A DNA stretch of 64,000 bases from positions 62,001 to 126,000 of the forward strand of contig NZ_QENQ01000001.1 of the NCBI RefSeq assembly GCF_003096275.1. Direction: 5' to 3'. This document shows, piece by piece, positions 38,581 to 46,281 of the stretch. Made by a program: the position numbers and the translations under genes. The DNA comes from Sphingomonas pokkalii (lineage in GTDB: Bacteria; Pseudomonadota; Alphaproteobacteria; Sphingomonadales; Sphingomonadaceae). Under the pieces are notes generated by a model. That model ran no database searches. It was not told the origin of the DNA and saw nothing but the letters and a program-made list of their open reading frames with translations. Positions within the stretch are counted from its first letter, which is position 1, and each line of letters starts with the position of its first letter.

Positions 38581-40362
38581 ATGGCTGCTCCGGTGCTTTC
38601 CTATGAAGGGCTGGGTCTCGTTCAGGGATCCGGCTGGCTTTTCCGCAATCTCGACCTGCATGTCGGCGAGCGCGATCGGCTCGCGCTGATCGGCCGCAAC
38701 GGGGCGGGCAAGACGACGCTGCTCAAGCTGATCGCCGGCGCGATCGACAGCGACGAGGGTCGCCGCACCATCGTGCCCGGCACGCGCGTGATCCTGCTGG
38801 AGCAGGAACCGCGCATGACCGGCTGCACCACGCTGATGGACTATGTCCTCTCCGGCGACGACGCCCCCGCCCAGCACGAGGCCGAGGCGATCGCCGACCA
38901 GCTCGGCATCGACCTCAGCCGCGAAGCGGCGACGGCCAGCGGCGGCGAGCGCCGCCGTGCCGCCATCGCCCGCGCGCTGGCGCAGGATCCCGACGTGCTC
39001 CTGCTCGACGAGCCGACCAACCATCTCGATCTCGGTGCGATCGAATGGCTGGAAGACTGGCTGACGCGCTACAAGGGCGCCTTTATCGTCATCAGCCACG
39101 ATCGTACCTTCCTCACCCGTCTCACCCGCCAGACGCTGTGGCTCGATCGCGGTTCCATCCGCCGCGCCGAGATCGGCTTCGGCGGGTTCGAAGCATGGAC
39201 CGAGCAGGTCTATGCCGAGGAGGAGCGCAACGCCCAGCGGCTCGACGCCAAGCTCAAGATCGAGGAGCATTGGCTCCAGCGCGGCGTCACCGGCCGCCGT
39301 CGCCGCAACCAGGGCCGCCTGTCCAAGCTGAAGGAAATGCGCGCCGAACGCGCCGCGATGACGGGCCCGCAGGGTACCGCCGCGCTCGCCACCGCCTCGG
39401 ACGGCAACCAGACCAAGGTGGTGATCGACGCCAAGCACGTCACCAAGCGCTTCGGCGAGCGGACGATCATCAAGGACCTGAGCTTCCGCGTCACCAAGGG
39501 CGACCGGATCGGCATCGTCGGATCGAACGGCGCGGGCAAGTCGACGCTGCTCAAGATGCTCACCGGCGAGCTCCAGCCCGACGAAGGGAGCGTGAAGCTC
39601 TCGCAGACGCTCGACGCGATCATCATCGACCAGCAGCGCAGCCTGATGGCGCCCGACAAGCGGGTGCGCGACGTGCTGGCGGACGGCGGCGACTGGATCG
39701 ACGTGCAGGGCGCGCGCAAGCACGTCCATGGCTATCTCAAGGAGTTCCTGTTCGATCCCAGCATCGCCGAGGCGCGGATCGGCACGCTCTCGGGCGGCGA
39801 GCGCTCGCGCCTGCTGCTCGCGCGCGAATTCGCCCGGCCGTCCAACCTGCTGGTGCTCGACGAGCCGACCAACGATCTCGACCTCGAGACGCTCGACCTG
39901 CTTCAGGAAGTGATCGCCGATTATGCCGGCACGGTGCTGATCGTCAGCCACGATCGCGACTTTCTCGACCGCACCGTCACGGTGACGCTGGGGCTGGACG
40001 GCAGCGGCACGGTGGACGTGGTGGTCGGCGGCTATGCCGACTGGGAGGCCAAGCGCCGCCCGCGGATCGAGGCGAAAAAGGCGAGCAAGCCGGCCCCAGC
40101 GCCCGTGGCCGAAACCCCCAAGGCCCGCACCAAGCTGAGCTACAAGGACCAGCGCGACTACGAACTCCTGCCCAAGCGCATCGAGGAGATCGACCAGACG
40201 ATCGCCCGCGACGAGGCGCTGCTGGCCGATCCTGCGCTCTACACCAAGGATCCGGCGAAGTTCGCCAAGCTGAGCGAGGGCATCGCGCGGCTGCGCGACG
40301 AGAAGGATGCCGCCGAGTTGCGCTGGCTGGAACTGGCGGAAATGGCCGAAGGGCTGGGTTGA
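38581..40362 (+). CDS. ABC-F family ATPase (Uup-type)
   Basis: 593 residues from the ATG at 38581. Two ABC domains without membrane spans: Walker A GRNGAGKTT and GSNGAGKST, signatures SGGERRR and LSGGERSRLLLAREF, Walker B LLLDEPTNHLD and LVLDEPTNDLD. A basic linker (RRRRNQGRLSKLKEMR) separates them and a C-terminal coiled coil follows. ABC-F proteins act on the ribosome; this Uup-like one may help translation or ribosome quality control. Confidence 0.92.
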   Translation: MAAPVLSYEGLGLVQGSGWLFRNLDLHVGERDRLALIGRNGAGKTTLLKLIAGAIDSDEGRRTIVPGTRVILLEQEPRMTGCTTLMDYVLSGDDAPAQHEAEAIADQLGIDLSREAATASGGERRRAAIARALAQDPDVLLLDEPTNHLDLGAIEWLEDWLTRYKGAFIVISHDRTFLTRLTRQTLWLDRGSIRRAEIGFGGFEAWTEQVYAEEERNAQRLDAKLKIEEHWLQRGVTGRRRRNQGRLSKLKEMRAERAAMTGPQGTAALATASDGNQTKVVIDAKHVTKRFGERTIIKDLSFRVTKGDRIGIVGSNGAGKSTLLKMLTGELQPDEGSVKLSQTLDAIIIDQQRSLMAPDKRVRDVLADGGDWIDVQGARKHVHGYLKEFLFDPSIAEARIGTLSGGERSRLLLAREFARPSNLLVLDEPTNDLDLETLDLLQEVIADYAGTVLIVSHDRDFLDRTVTVTLGLDGSGTVDVVVGGYADWEAKRRPRIEAKKASKPAPAPVAETPKARTKLSYKDQRDYELLPKRIEEIDQTIARDEALLADPALYTKDPAKFAKLSEGIARLRDEKDAAELRWLELAEMAEGLG

Positions 40363-40700
40363 GGGCGGGTCTAAAGGGCCGGCGGGAGATCAGGGCGCGG
40401 CGCCTTCTGCGCTCACGGTAGACGAACGAGCGCCCATCCGCGAAGTCAGGTCCCGGGCGCCTGCTGCCCACCATCATCGTCGCGCGCCACATAGCTGATA
40501 CAATACCAATTCTTTCTTGCCTGCTGCTGACCTACGCCCGGCGTTGTTCGGAGCCGTGTCCTTCCGATAGTAGCGCCCCGGTCGCAATTTGAGGCCGATT
40601 GATGCCTCGACTGACATTGACGGATGACATTCTACCACGCTAGCCTTGTCGCGTGGTGAAGACGCGGGGCGCACCACAAACGGCTATTGGGGGAAAGCGG
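40363..40700. other. Gap upstream of the two-gene cassette
   Basis: About 340 bases without a credible gene. The part from about 40490 is less GC-rich than the surroundings. A TTGACG at 40617 could be a -35 element for the cassette, but the matching -10 is weak. A strong GGGGGAAAG ribosome site ends the gap. Confidence 0.55.
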
Positions 40701-42296
40701 ATGGCCAGGGCATCCACGTCGCAAGGCATTGGTAGCACTCGCGAAATCGACTTCACAAACGCGGAGGAGGTCCGCGCGCAGCGCGTTCCTTTTGTCCGGA
40801 CGCCACTGGTACCCGCCGCCCGCAGCCTGATCGACCGGCTACGCAACTTTTTCGCGCGGCGCGCCAGCCCCTTCCGAGCCTCCGCCATCGCCTTCGCCAT
40901 CGATCAAGCCGAAGGACTCAGCAAAAGCGTAGGTGCTGGTGACAAAAGGGTGTCGCTCGCGCCGGGTTCAACAACCCTGGTCTCCCTCCAAGTGCAACTC
41001 GAATCCTATGCGGGCAGCGCCTTCCATCGTGCCGAAGAGGCGTTAAGCGGTCTCGACACCTCCATCGCCCAAGAAAGTCAGTGGCTGAACCAGTGCCGGC
41101 CAAAGGGCATCATCGATATGATGTCGGCACATCTCGATCGCACGACCGAAGAACACAAGGAGGCCATTCTCGCTAGCGCCTCCAACCTAAAGAGCGCAAA
41201 AGACGAGCTGACAGTATTTCGCAAAAATCACGGCCTGAGCGACGATGTCAAACCAGGAAAGAAAATTGACATGGCCGTTATTGGCCAGCTTGGAATCCTG
41301 ACCGTAGGAGAATTTGTCATAAATTCTCTCTACCAATCCACCCAATTGCAAAACGGTCTTGTCGGCGGATTCAGCGCTGCCCTCCTCGCATCTGGCGTTT
41401 TCATATTATGCGGAATAGGGCTTGGGGTAGGCAGGCAACTGCGGCTCAAGCAGGACCGCGGAAGGTGGGGTGGTTACGCGCTTATCGCAGCTGCGCTTCT
41501 CGTCGCTGGCTGGGCCATATCACTCCTCAGCCTCGCACGTGTTGCGGGCGCCCATGGCGACACCGATCCATATGGGACAGCACAACGGCAAATCTGGCAT
41601 TTCGGCGCGATCTTGAACGCGCTGAGCGATTTCACGGCCTTCTCCTTCGCCCTTATATCCTTCGCTGTGATCTTCCTGATCTCCTGGAAATTCCTGACAT
41701 ATTCGGGCGGGTATTTGGGGCTGCGCAGCAGAGGGGCGAAAATTGATGCGGCCGAGCCGGACTTGCGCGAGAAGATCACCCAGGCGAAAGACCATATCAA
41801 AAAATTTTCCGATGATTTTGATCATTGGCTCGACGAAGGCCCCGCTGTCATCACGGCGTGCAAATCAAGCATTCGCGCGCTCGCCGCAACCGGCGACAAG
41901 GTCGTCACCCAGTTTCTTTCTGATTCACAAGACATCGAACACGCGGCACGCCTATTCGATGCCTATGTTAGGCAAAATGGCGGGGCGAATATCGGCGAAC
42001 TCTGGGTCAACATCGACAAGAAGCTCAAGGAACATCTTGCTCAAATAAGGAGCAAGCATGCCACGCTCGTGGGCGACGCAGAAACGCTGTGCAAGCGGGA
42101 GGACATTGACGACGACTCCATTGCCGGCGCCCGAAAGGCGTTTGCCGCGAAGCTGGCAGTTGCCAGCAAGGAACTGGCGAAAGCCGAGGCCGCACCCGAG
42201 CGCGCTCAGCCCACCGGCAGCAACCCGTCGGTCGGCGATGGGATCGTCACGAGCAAGATGAAAGCGCCGCACGCCCGCACCGCAGCCTCCGTGTAA
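40701..42296 (+). CDS. Unrecognised four-helix membrane protein of a two-gene cassette
   Basis: 531 residues from the ATG at 40701, chosen for its GGGGGAAAG ribosome site (a GTG at 40653 is an alternative). A soluble N-terminal region of about 190 residues contains helical, probably coiled-coil stretches. Four membrane segments follow at about 191-210, 221-246, 258-282 and 305-335, and then a second soluble helical region to the end (DLREKITQAKDHIKKFSDDF). Base composition is visibly lower in GC and codon use differs from neighbours. No family was recognised. The next gene, 47 bases on, encodes a membrane-anchored VWA-like protein, and the two end at a terminator. Confidence 0.78.
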   Translation: MARASTSQGIGSTREIDFTNAEEVRAQRVPFVRTPLVPAARSLIDRLRNFFARRASPFRASAIAFAIDQAEGLSKSVGAGDKRVSLAPGSTTLVSLQVQLESYAGSAFHRAEEALSGLDTSIAQESQWLNQCRPKGIIDMMSAHLDRTTEEHKEAILASASNLKSAKDELTVFRKNHGLSDDVKPGKKIDMAVIGQLGILTVGEFVINSLYQSTQLQNGLVGGFSAALLASGVFILCGIGLGVGRQLRLKQDRGRWGGYALIAAALLVAGWAISLLSLARVAGAHGDTDPYGTAQRQIWHFGAILNALSDFTAFSFALISFAVIFLISWKFLTYSGGYLGLRSRGAKIDAAEPDLREKITQAKDHIKKFSDDFDHWLDEGPAVITACKSSIRALAATGDKVVTQFLSDSQDIEHAARLFDAYVRQNGGANIGELWVNIDKKLKEHLAQIRSKHATLVGDAETLCKREDIDDDSIAGARKAFAAKLAVASKELAKAEAAPERAQPTGSNPSVGDGIVTSKMKAPHARTAASV

Positions 42297-42343
42297 AATC
42301 CCGCTTCGATACGAACATCCCACCCACAAGGCAAAACACGACC

Positions 42344-43132
42344 GTGGCGCGTTCTACCGCAAAAACCAAGCCGACCCGCTCCGGTGTGCTCTGGATCAGT
42401 GGATTCGCGGTCGCCATATCCCTAGTCGCCGGCGGTGCCGGGTATCTCTCCTATCTCAGCCATGCTCAGGCGGTCGATCCGGAAACCCTTTGCCTCCTCA
42501 ACCACGAAGCACCGGTGGCAGCGCTCGTAATGATCGACGTGACCGATCGGATCGAGCAGAGAAACGTCAAGATGATCGAGGCCAACGTCCTCGGTATTGC
42601 GAAGAAGCTTCCCCGAGCCTCCAAGTTGATCGTCGTTCCCTTCGACGATGACACCACGAGCGCGCTTACACCCAAATACCAGAACTGCGTCGCGGCGAAG
42701 GGTGCGGATGCCCGGATGGACGAAAATGCGAAATTTCTGGATCCCATTTACAAGCAATTCCTCGCTACGCTGGGCGACGGAGTGCGCAATGCGGTGAACG
42801 ATGCGCCAACGTCACACAGTTCGCCGATTACCCAGCAGATCATCCGTGCGGGCAGCAGCCCCTCGCTGGGCTGGGTGGGCACCCAGCGGAAGCTGATCCT
42901 GATTACAGACGGACTGCAAACCGGAGCGATCGGCCGCCGCTCGGTCGCCTTGCCGAAGCCGGAGAGCCAGCCGCTGGAAGGGGTGGACGTCGTATTCATC
43001 GAGGTAGGCAACAGGCGCGACAAGAGCAGACAGTCGAAGCGCTTGCGCACGGCGTGGGAGCGGTGGCTGAAGGCGGCGGGCGCATCCTCCTTGAAGATGA
43101 TCGATCCAAGCCATCCCGCAACCGAACTATAG
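42344..43132 (+). CDS. Membrane-anchored VWA-like protein of the two-gene cassette
   Basis: 262 residues from a GTG start. One membrane anchor (about residues 14-37) leaves the rest outside the cytoplasm. The exported part opens with AALVMIDVTDRIEQR, which sits where the metal site DxSxS of von Willebrand A domains lies, but here as DVTD. Later KLILITDGLQTGA fits the second VWA acidic loop, and VDVVFIEVGNRRDK a further strand. The metal motif is thus altered. It follows the membrane protein gene and precedes a terminator, so the two form a unit of unknown function. Confidence 0.75.
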   Translation: MARSTAKTKPTRSGVLWISGFAVAISLVAGGAGYLSYLSHAQAVDPETLCLLNHEAPVAALVMIDVTDRIEQRNVKMIEANVLGIAKKLPRASKLIVVPFDDDTTSALTPKYQNCVAAKGADARMDENAKFLDPIYKQFLATLGDGVRNAVNDAPTSHSSPITQQIIRAGSSPSLGWVGTQRKLILITDGLQTGAIGRRSVALPKPESQPLEGVDVVFIEVGNRRDKSRQSKRLRTAWERWLKAAGASSLKMIDPSHPATEL

Positions 43133-43155
43133 CCGGTCGCACCGCCCGTCGTCGG

Positions 43156-43187
43156 GCGACCGGCCTTCCGCGCAGCCGGTCGCTTTT
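43156..43187 (+). terminator. Terminator of the membrane/VWA cassette, with a third competing arm
   Basis: GCGACCGGC (43156-43164) pairs with GCCGGTCGC (43175-43183), followed by TTTT. A second identical GCCGGTCGC at 43132-43140, overlapping the stop codon, can pair with the same middle arm instead. Confidence 0.75.
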
Positions 43188-43200
43188 CGCCAGTGTTGCC

Positions 43201-44010
43201 CTAAACCCGCTTGCCCTGTCGCCCGGCCAACTCCACCACATATTGCCAGGCCACGCGCCCCGAGCGGCTGCCCCGCCGGGTCGCCCATTGGATCGCGTCC
43301 GCCGGCTCGAACACCAGCCCATACGCCTCGGCATAACCGCGCACGATCGCGACATAGGTGTCCTGATTGACCATATGGAAGCCCAGCGACAGGCCGAAGC
43401 GATCCGCCAGTGCCAGATCGTCGTCGACCGAATCGCGCGGATTGATCGCGCTCGATTGCGCTTCGATATCCCGCGGCAGCAGGTGGCGGCGGTTGGACGT
43501 GACCAGCAGCCGGCAATTGGCCGGCCGCGCCTCTGCGCCGCCTTCCAGTATCGATCGCAGCGCGCGGGCATCGGCTGCGGCGTCGAAGCCCAGATCGTCG
43601 ATGAAGATCGCGAACGGCCGATCGGTGCCGGCCAGCAGTGCGAATAGATCGGGCAGCGTTTCCAGATGCGTCGTCGCCGCTTCGACCAGCGCCAGTCGCC
43701 CGCCCTGCGCCTGCACCGCGCCCACCGCACCCTTCACCAGCGCCGACTTGCCGGTGCCGCGCGCGCCCCAGAGCAACACATCCTGCGCGGCATGGCCGGC
43801 CGAAAGCCGCTCAAGATTGGCGAGGAGCGCGACGCGTTGCTTTTCGACCCCCTGCAGCAGCGCCAGCGGCATCGGCGCGAACGCACGGGCCGGAGCCAGA
43901 TCGCGGCCACGCCATATATAGGCGGGATGCACCGCCAGGTCGGTGGGCGGCGCAGGCGGCGGCGCCAGGCGCTCCAGCGCCTCGGCGATACGGATCAGCG
44001 GATCGATCAT
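43201..44010 (-). CDS. DUF815 family AAA-type ATPase
   Basis: 269 residues. Walker A GARGTGKS is at residues 82-89, with Walker B FAIFIDDLGFD and a sensor-like LLVTSNRRHLLPRD. The layout matches the DUF815 family of small AAA-like ATPases found across proteobacteria with unknown function. It converges with the VWA gene and is transcribed divergently from the mannose-1-phosphate guanylyltransferase gene. Confidence 0.9.
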   Translation of the reverse strand: MIDPLIRIAEALERLAPPPAPPTDLAVHPAYIWRGRDLAPARAFAPMPLALLQGVEKQRVALLANLERLSAGHAAQDVLLWGARGTGKSALVKGAVGAVQAQGGRLALVEAATTHLETLPDLFALLAGTDRPFAIFIDDLGFDAAADARALRSILEGGAEARPANCRLLVTSNRRHLLPRDIEAQSSAINPRDSVDDDLALADRFGLSLGFHMVNQDTYVAIVRGYAEAYGLVFEPADAIQWATRRGSRSGRVAWQYVVELAGRQGKRV

Positions 44011-44203
44011 CGCGCCGCTATAGCGGAAAAGATCGGCAGCGCGAGGGCGACTCCGCGGGGGCCGAACCGTAGCCGCAGCGACCAGATCGCGGTTTACCGA
44101 GATAAACCGAGATGAATTTTACCGGGTCCGTAACCATTTCGTCTCGAGCTTGTTTCAAGCCATGGTACAAACGCAATTGTGCGCGCACAGGGAGCTTCAT
44201 CGA

Positions 44204-45262
44204 ATGTCGGAATCGAAACCGATCACGCCCGTCATTCTTTCGGGCGGCTCGGGAACGCGCCTCTGGCCAATGTCCCGGCCGGAGCGACCGAAACAGTTGC
44301 TTTCGCTGACGGCGGAAGAAACCATGCTGCAACTTACGGCACGGCGCGCTTCCGGGGATCGCTTCACCCCGCCGATCATTGTCGCCAACGCGTTCCACGC
44401 CGATCTGGTGGAGGAGCAGCTGGCGCTGGTCGATCAAGGCGTGAAGGCGCTGATCCTCGAGCCGATCGGGCGCAATACCGCCCCGGCGATCGCGCTGGCG
44501 GCGATGGCGGCCGGCGGCGGAAGCGAACCGATACTCGTGATGCCCTCCGATCATGTGATCAGCGATGTCACGGCGTTCCATGCCGCGATCGAAGCGGCGC
44601 TGCCGCTGGTCAACGAAGGCTGGCTGGTCACCTTCGGCATCACCCCTGATTCGCCGGAGATCGGCTATGGCTGGATCAAGATCGGCGAGGAACAGCTTGC
44701 CCCCGGCGTCTTTCGCGTCGACCGCTTTGTCGAGAAACCGCCGCGCGATCGGGCGGAGGCGATGCTGGCGTCGGGCGATCACGCCTGGAACGGCGGCATC
44801 TTCCTGTTCCGGGCCGACATGTATCTGGGCACCCTCAGCGTCTTCGCCCCGGAGATGCTGGTCGCCGCCCAGCAATCGATGGATCGGGCACGGCGCGAAG
44901 GTACCCGCATTTTCCCCGATGCCGAAAGCTTCGCCGCCTGCCCCGCCGATTCGATCGATTACGCGGTGATGGAAAAGGCGCCCCGCGTCGCCGTGGTGCC
45001 GGTTTCGATGGGCTGGAGCGATGTCGGCAGTTGGGATGCGCTGCACGCGATCAGCAATCCGGACGAGGGCGGCAATGTCGTGCGCGGCGACGTCGTCGCC
45101 ATCGAAGCCCGCAACTGCCTGGTGCAGAGCGAGCCGGGCAAGCGCGTCGCCCTGGTCGGCGTACAGGATCTGATCGTCGTCGCATCGGGCGCCGATGTGC
45201 TGGTGTTGCCCCGCGGCCGCAGCCAGGAGGTCAAGAAGCTGATCGACGCGATGCAGGGATGA
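44204..45262 (+). CDS. Mannose-1-phosphate guanylyltransferase (GDP-mannose pyrophosphorylase)
   Basis: 353 residues from ATG 44204 (the longer reading to 44150 is not conserved). It makes GDP-mannose from mannose-1-phosphate and GTP for polysaccharide or glycan synthesis. The nucleotide loop ILSGGSGTRLWPMSR is at the N-terminus, with VMPSDHVI, RFVEKPPRDRA, WNGGIFLFRADMYL and SMGWSDVGSWDAL following. The C-terminal phosphomannose isomerase cupin found in ManC/XanB-type bifunctional enzymes is absent, so it is the short type. Confidence 0.93.
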   Translation: MSESKPITPVILSGGSGTRLWPMSRPERPKQLLSLTAEETMLQLTARRASGDRFTPPIIVANAFHADLVEEQLALVDQGVKALILEPIGRNTAPAIALAAMAAGGGSEPILVMPSDHVISDVTAFHAAIEAALPLVNEGWLVTFGITPDSPEIGYGWIKIGEEQLAPGVFRVDRFVEKPPRDRAEAMLASGDHAWNGGIFLFRADMYLGTLSVFAPEMLVAAQQSMDRARREGTRIFPDAESFAACPADSIDYAVMEKAPRVAVVPVSMGWSDVGSWDALHAISNPDEGGNVVRGDVVAIEARNCLVQSEPGKRVALVGVQDLIVVASGADVLVLPRGRSQEVKKLIDAMQG

Positions 45263-45353
45263 ACCGCCGGCGGCGGTGCCGTGCATCGCCCCGGAATGCA
45301 TGCGCCGCCGGCCGCAACGCTGCGACCCGGCGGCGGCATGGTTCGAACGTCGC

Positions 45354-45767
45354 TTATTGCGGCGTCTTCACACTCGCATCGCGGTTATCGCCCTGGGGCG
45401 ATTTCAGGATGTCCTGCGTGGTGGTGCCCTTGTCGACCACATTGGTCTGCGGGCTGCCGGCGTTGCTGCGCACACCGGCATCGGCGCTGGCGGCACCGGC
45501 CTGATCCAACGTGGCGGTCTCGCTCTGGCTGCGCGCCGCCGATCCGCCGAACAGCGCTTCCAGCGCCTGGTCGGACGGGGCGGTATCCTGCGGGCGGGCG
45601 GCACCCGGCTGCGGCGGGCGCAGCGAGAAGTCGGGCGGGATCACCAGCGGCGCCTGGCGGGCCACCGCGAACTCGTCCGGACGTGCCCGGTCATACCCCT
45701 TCTTGCCGCACGCCGAGAGCGAGGCCACCAGGGCGACGCCGGTCGCGACGAGGATCAACTTACGCAT
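45354..45767 (-). CDS. DUF3035 lipoprotein, BamF-like
   Basis: About 137 residues. The lipobox is VASLSACGKK (Cys20). The signature RARPDEFAVARQAPLVIPPD, then FSLRPP, is that of DUF3035/BamF, a small alphaproteobacterial lipoprotein of the outer-membrane BAM assembly complex. The rest is low-complexity and Gln/Ala/Asp-rich. It lies at the end of the ileS-lspA operon and overlaps lspA by 8 bases. Confidence 0.85.
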   Translation of the reverse strand: MRKLILVATGVALVASLSACGKKGYDRARPDEFAVARQAPLVIPPDFSLRPPQPGAARPQDTAPSDQALEALFGGSAARSQSETATLDQAGAASADAGVRSNAGSPQTNVVDKGTTTQDILKSPQGDNRDASVKTPQ

Positions 45768-46281
45768 TAAATTTCTTCTCCACAGGGGCAGGCGACTTGG
45801 GGTTCTTGTCGCGAACGAGCAGGGCACGAAGCAGCAGGATCACCACGCCGATGGTAATCGCGGCATCGGCCACGTTGAAGACCAAAAAGGGGCGCCACTC
45901 GCCGAAATGCAGGTCGGCGAAATCGACGACATAGCCGAGGCGGCTGCGATCGAGGATGTTGCCGCAGGCACCGCCCAGGACCAGGCCGAGCGCGAACACG
46001 TCGCCCGCCTTCTTCTCGCGCAGCATCCATACCAGCACGCCGATGGCGATCGCCGCGGTCATCAGCACCAGCAGCCAGCGCGTCGTCGGGCTGTTGGCCG
46101 AGAGCAGGCCCAGCGACACGCCGATATTCTTCACGAAGCGCAGGTCGAAGAACGAGGTGATCGTCAACGAATCATTCTGCACCACCAGCCCGAGCGGACC
46201 GGTGACGATATACTTGGTCAGCTGGTCGATCACGAAAACGCCCAGCGCCGTGGCAAAGCCAACCATCCGCACCGACTTCAT
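45760..46281 (-). CDS. lspA: Lipoprotein signal peptidase (signal peptidase II)
   Basis: 173 residues, four membrane spans. It cleaves prolipoprotein signal peptides in the inner membrane. The catalytic aspartates lie in GNILDRSRLGYVVDF and VFNVADAAI. It starts inside the ileS stop (TGATG), so it is translationally coupled to ileS, the usual bacterial order. The downstream product is itself a lipoprotein. Confidence 0.95.
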   Translation of the reverse strand: MKSVRMVGFATALGVFVIDQLTKYIVTGPLGLVVQNDSLTITSFFDLRFVKNIGVSLGLLSANSPTTRWLLVLMTAAIAIGVLVWMLREKKAGDVFALGLVLGGACGNILDRSRLGYVVDFADLHFGEWRPFLVFNVADAAITIGVVILLLRALLVRDKNPKSPAPVEKKFNA

